64,000 nucleotides of DNA from contig JAYVSZ010000011.1 in assembly GCA_043774925.1 (NCBI GenBank), positions 12,985 to 76,984 of the forward strand, read 5' to 3'. The notes below the pieces were generated by a model that saw nothing but the letters and a program-made list of their open reading frames with translations, was not told the DNA's origin and made no database searches. The translations under genes were made by a program, and so were the position numbers. The stretch is from JAYVSZ01 sp043774925. Its GTDB lineage: Bacteria; Pseudomonadota; Gammaproteobacteria; Burkholderiales; Methylophilaceae. Shown here piece after piece: positions 60,886-64,000 of the stretch (the first letter of the stretch is position 1; every line of letters starts with the position of its first letter).

Positions 60886-62157
60886 TTAAGGGAAGATTTT
60901 GACGCTTTTGACGATTCTATCTTGCGTTTGCATGATTTCTAGCGTGTGTTTGCCGATTCTAAAGCTGGTGCCAGGCTCGGGAATGTCTTCAAAATGCTCC
61001 AGCACCAAGCCATTTAGCGTGCGCGGGCCATCAAGTGGCAAGTTGAGATTTAACTTTTTGTTTAAATCGCGCAGCGTACTGCTGCCATCTACCAGCCAGC
61101 TACCATCGACCTCTTTGCGGTGGCTGCCAATGCGGCTGGGCGATTGTGTGGTGAAATCGCCGATGACTTCTTCTAAAATATCTTCCAGTGTCACCAAGCC
61201 TTTAAATTCGCCGTATTCATCCACAATCAAGCCGATGCGTTCGCGATTCTCTTGAAACTGCTGAATTTGCGTGTAAAGCGGCGTGCCAGAAGGCACAAAA
61301 TAAGGCTCACTCATGGCTTCGCGCAGCGCTTCTTTGTCTAAATCTTGGTCTTGCTGATGTAAGCGCAACTGATTCATGATTTTGCGAATATGAATAATGC
61401 CGATAATTTCTTCGTTATCGCCCTCGCGCACTGGCAGGCGCGTGTGGTGGCTGTTGGAAATGCGCAGTAAAATCTCATCCAAAGGCGCATCAAAATTAAT
61501 CACTTCGGCCTGAGTGTGCGCCGTCATTACGTCATCCACGGTGATTTTTTCTAGCTCAAACAAATTGAGCAAAATCGCGCGGTGTTTTTTCGGAATGTAA
61601 TGCCCAGCATCGGTGACGATGCTTTTTAACTCTTCCATGCTCACCGCGTGCGTGGCTTCTTCAAAGTTCACTTTTGTGCCCAAAAGCCGCAAAAATCCGC
61701 GTACAAACAAATTAACAAAGGAAACGACTGGGTTAAAAATCCACAATAAAGGGTAAAGAATAAAGCTACATTTAAATGCAAACTTTTCTGGATGCGCGGC
61801 GGCGATGACTTTCGGCGAGATTTCGCTGAATACCAAAATGGCAAACGTGAGTACCAGCGAGCCTAGCATCGTGATGTAGCGCCCTTCACTGAAAAGCTGC
61901 TCGCTAATGTGCACCTCTAGCGCGGATGAGGCCACGATACACAGTGTGTTGCCGAGCAAAATCACGCCGAGGAGTTTATCCGTTTTTGAGAGCAGCACGC
62001 TGGCCAAGCGCGCGCCACGATTGCCCTCTTTGGCCAAGTGCTTCAGGCGATAGCGGTTGACCGACATGAGGCTGGTTTCAGAGATGGAAAAGAAGGCAGT
62101 ACACGCCAGCAAGAAGAGCAGCGCGCCTATTTGCCAGCTAAGTGGGTAAGTTTCCAA
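60886..62157 (-). CDS. HlyC/CorC family transporter (CNNM domain plus CBS pair)
   Basis: This 423-residue protein starts with TTG. It has an N-terminal DUF21/CNNM membrane domain (about 1-180: CTAFFSISETSLMSVNRYRLKHLA, DKLLGVILLGNTLCIVASSA), a pair of CBS domains (about 200-335: VMTAHTQAEVINFDAPLDEIL, GLIVDEYGEFKGLVTLEDILEE) and a CorC/HlyC domain to the end (DGSWLVDGSSTLRDLNKKL). Members take part in Mg2+ or Co2+ efflux, or sodium-coupled Mg2+ transport. Direction and ion are not evident here. Confidence 0.9.
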   Translation of the reverse strand: METYPLSWQIGALLFLLACTAFFSISETSLMSVNRYRLKHLAKEGNRGARLASVLLSKTDKLLGVILLGNTLCIVASSALEVHISEQLFSEGRYITMLGSLVLTFAILVFSEISPKVIAAAHPEKFAFKCSFILYPLLWIFNPVVSFVNLFVRGFLRLLGTKVNFEEATHAVSMEELKSIVTDAGHYIPKKHRAILLNLFELEKITVDDVMTAHTQAEVINFDAPLDEILLRISNSHHTRLPVREGDNEEIIGIIHIRKIMNQLRLHQQDQDLDKEALREAMSEPYFVPSGTPLYTQIQQFQENRERIGLIVDEYGEFKGLVTLEDILEEVIGDFTTQSPSRIGSHRKEVDGSWLVDGSSTLRDLNKKLNLNLPLDGPRTLNGLVLEHFEDIPEPGTSFRIGKHTLEIMQTQDRIVKSVKIFP

Positions 62158-62206
62158 GAGTGTTTAAGTTGTTGTTTTGTTGCGTTAAGTTTAACGCGAA
62201 TTGCGT

Positions 62207-63148
62207 TTACGCGGCAACTTCTTCTTGGTTTTTGTCTTTTTTGTCGATATCACCGATTAAGTTAGCGCGATTCACGCCAAGCCACATGGCGATTGGGCAA
62301 GCGACGAGTACGGATGAATAAATCCCGAACAAAATACCAATGGTGAGTGCTAAAGCAAAGTTGTGTAGCACTTGTCCACCGAATAATAGCATGGAGCCGA
62401 CCATGGTTTGCGTCATCATGTGGGTGATGATAGTACGCGACATGGTGCGCGTAATGGCGTTATCAATCACTTGCACCACGCCAGCTTTACGCATTTTACG
62501 AAAATTTTCGCGCACTCGGTCAAACACCACGACAGATTCATTCACAGAGTAACCCAGCACAGCCAAAATCGCAGCGAGTACGGTTAAGTTGAATTCCCAT
62601 TGGAAGAAAGCGAAAAAGCCTAAAATAATGACCACATCGTGCATATTGGCAATGATGGCGGCCACTGCAAAGCGCCACTCAAAGCGCACAGCCAAATACG
62701 CCATAATGCCCACGCAAACCAACAACAAGGCCAATCCGCCGCTTGCGTAAAGCTCATCACCTACTTGTGAGCCAACAGATTCCACACGGCGAATTTCCAC
62801 TTGCGGGTCAGCGGCTTTAAGCGCTGTGCCTACTTTTTCTGAAAGCTGTGCGATGGAAAGGTCTTTTTTAACGGGTAAGCGAATCAGCACATCACGACTT
62901 GTACCAAAATTTTGTACCGTTGCATCTTTTAAGCCAATGCTATCAATCGCCTTACGAATGCTGTCGATATTAGCTGCTTGTGGATAATTGACTTCCATCA
63001 CTGTGCCGCCAGTGAAATCTACGCCGTAATTCAGGCCTCTATGCAGCAAAAAGAAAATGGCCAGTAAGAAGGTAATGAGTGAAATGGCCGTGGTGATGCG
63101 GCCATAGCTCATAAACGGGATGTCTTTTTTGATTCTGAATAATTCCAT
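62207..63148 (-). CDS. secF: Protein translocase subunit SecF
   Basis: This 313-residue protein has six transmembrane helices. It shows the SecF marks LNYGVDFTGGTVMEVNY in the first periplasmic domain, YSVNESVVVFDRVRENFRK and RTIITHMMTQTMVGSMLLFGG. SecDF uses the proton gradient to pull proteins out of the Sec channel. It starts 23 bp after the secD stop. Confidence 0.96.
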   Translation of the reverse strand: MELFRIKKDIPFMSYGRITTAISLITFLLAIFFLLHRGLNYGVDFTGGTVMEVNYPQAANIDSIRKAIDSIGLKDATVQNFGTSRDVLIRLPVKKDLSIAQLSEKVGTALKAADPQVEIRRVESVGSQVGDELYASGGLALLLVCVGIMAYLAVRFEWRFAVAAIIANMHDVVIILGFFAFFQWEFNLTVLAAILAVLGYSVNESVVVFDRVRENFRKMRKAGVVQVIDNAITRTMSRTIITHMMTQTMVGSMLLFGGQVLHNFALALTIGILFGIYSSVLVACPIAMWLGVNRANLIGDIDKKDKNQEEVAA

Positions 63149-63171
63149 GATTTACTCTTTAAAAATAAGGT

Positions 63172-64000
63172 TTAGTCTGGCTTGTAAATCTGGCCAATAG
63201 AAAGGCCAGTGAGCTTGCGGCGATAACCGTAAATTAAATTCACAATGGCGCGCGAGACCAAAATGGCGCTGAACATAGACGTTAAAATGCCCAACACGTG
63301 CACCACGGCAAAGCCTTTAATTGGACCAGTGCCGAACATAAACAACGCCAACCCCGCAATGAGTGTGGTGACGTTAGAGTCTAAAATCGTATCAAAGGCA
63401 CGCTCGTAACCCGCATGGATACTGGCTTGCGGCGTGTTGCCATTGCGCAACTCTTCGCGAATACGTTCGTTAATCAGCACGTTCGCGTCAATCGCCATGC
63501 CTAGCGCTAAGGCAATCGCCGCTAAGCCCGGCAAGGTGAGTGTGGCTTGTAACATGGAAAGTAAAGCGACTAGTAAAAATAAATTAATGCCCAGCGCCAA
63601 TACTGAAACGCCGCCAAAAATCATGTAATAAACAATCATCATGACAGAAATTGCCGCAAACCCCCACAGCGTAGAATGCACGCCGCGTTTGATGTTTTCC
63701 TCACCCATGCTTGGGCCAACGGTGCGCTCTTCGATGATTTCCATCGGTGCGGCAAGGGCGCCAGCACGCAATAAAAGTGAGATGTCGGTGGCTTCTTGTG
63801 GCGAAGCCATGCCAGAAATTTGCACGCGACCGCCGCCGATTTCCTCGTTAATCACGGGCGCCGTAATTACTTCGGTGCTGCCTTTTTCAATCAGCAAAAT
63901 CGCCATACGTTTGCCAACGTTATCGCGCGTCACATTTTTAAAAATGCCTGCGCCGCGGCCATCTAAGGTTACATTCACGACAGAGCGACCATTGCGCTGA
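63172..64000 (-). CDS. secD: Protein translocase subunit SecD, C-terminal part (5' end beyond the window)
   Basis: The frame is open up to base 64000 (upstream codons read QRNGRSVVNVTLDG), so only about 275 residues are visible. These include the end of the P1 domain (GGGRVQISGMASPQEATDISLLLRAGALAAP in parts) and the transmembrane half with LALGMAIDANVLINERIREELRNG and FGTGPIKGFAVVHVLGILTSMF (in parts). It forms the SecDF complex with SecF, immediately downstream. Confidence 0.95.
   Translation of the reverse strand, partial: QRNGRSVVNVTLDGRGAGIFKNVTRDNVGKRMAILLIEKGSTEVITAPVINEEIGGGRVQISGMASPQEATDISLLLRAGALAAPMEIIEERTVGPSMGEENIKRGVHSTLWGFAAISVMMIVYYMIFGGVSVLALGINLFLLVALLSMLQATLTLPGLAAIALALGMAIDANVLINERIREELRNGNTPQASIHAGYERAFDTILDSNVTTLIAGLALFMFGTGPIKGFAVVHVLGILTSMFSAILVSRAIVNLIYGYRRKLTGLSIGQIYKPD

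Overview
The window looks like chromosomal DNA of a betaproteobacterium, most likely a methylotroph of the Methylophilaceae (Methylotenera/Methylophilus type). This is an inference from gene content: a caa3-type oxidase cluster, Kdo hydroxylase, a 1289-residue DUF3683/FAD/Fe-S oxidoreductase, an MxaD-like secreted SRPBCC protein, and a nitrate-assimilation cluster with a kinase/phosphatase gene. Coding density is high, GC content is moderate, and most of the window is core chromosome. Accessory signs are one AT-rich DUF2971 gene, a methyltransferase-endonuclease fusion, and several small palindromic repeats.

Layout. 1-4290: Anbu (ancestral proteasome) gene set of ATP-grasp (cut by the window edge), alpha-E, transglutaminase, an HPPD-like VOC protein and Anbu. 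4.3-10.2 kb: ferritin-like protein, NlpC/P60 peptidase, glycine-rich protein, DinG/YoaA helicase, DUF2971, ArfB, Kdo hydroxylase. 10.3-14.8 kb: tsaB-rimI-holD-like, then LemA with two TPM proteins and a putative cysteine peptidase. 14.9-20.6 kb: proS, ynfA, lytic transglycosylase, DUF1097, exported protein, queA, tRNA-Leu. 20.8-28.9 kb: cytochrome c oxidase structural, assembly and heme A genes. 29-43 kb (minus strand): nitrate assimilation. 43.3-50.2 kb: tRNA-Arg, cytochrome c, apaH, acyltransferase, SlyB-like lipoprotein, PfkB kinase, TetR with MxaD-like target, hemJ, TlpA. 50.2-57.7 kb: DUF3683 oxidoreductase, pyrD, GST, methyltransferase fusion. 58-64 kb (minus): clpA, clpS, CorC-type protein, secF, secD (cut by the window edge).

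The best-resolved system is nitrate assimilation. Two blocks, nasT-nrtABC-porin and nirB-transporter-kinase/phosphatase-nirD-nasA, each start at a canonical sigma-54 promoter (TGGCAC-N5-TTGC). Each has GTGC-N4-GCAC palindromes about 75-110 bp further upstream. Between nasT and nrtA lies a leader with two 6-bp hairpins whose hexanucleotide loops carry A at 1 and G at 4, followed by an intrinsic terminator. This is the expected target of the ANTAR protein NasT. Together they suggest nitrogen-limitation control of both blocks, plus nitrate-dependent antitermination of uptake. No NasS sensor is visible next to nasT.

Other points to follow up: a psi-subunit (HolD) candidate beside rimI; a membrane protein with a TetR-ligand-domain-like N-terminus but no HTH; similar 36-bp stretches encoding an LGAN-type peptide in three unrelated genes; a 36-bp tandem repeat in queA; and a 78-bp REP-like repeat inserted in frame between the two domains of the methyltransferase fusion.
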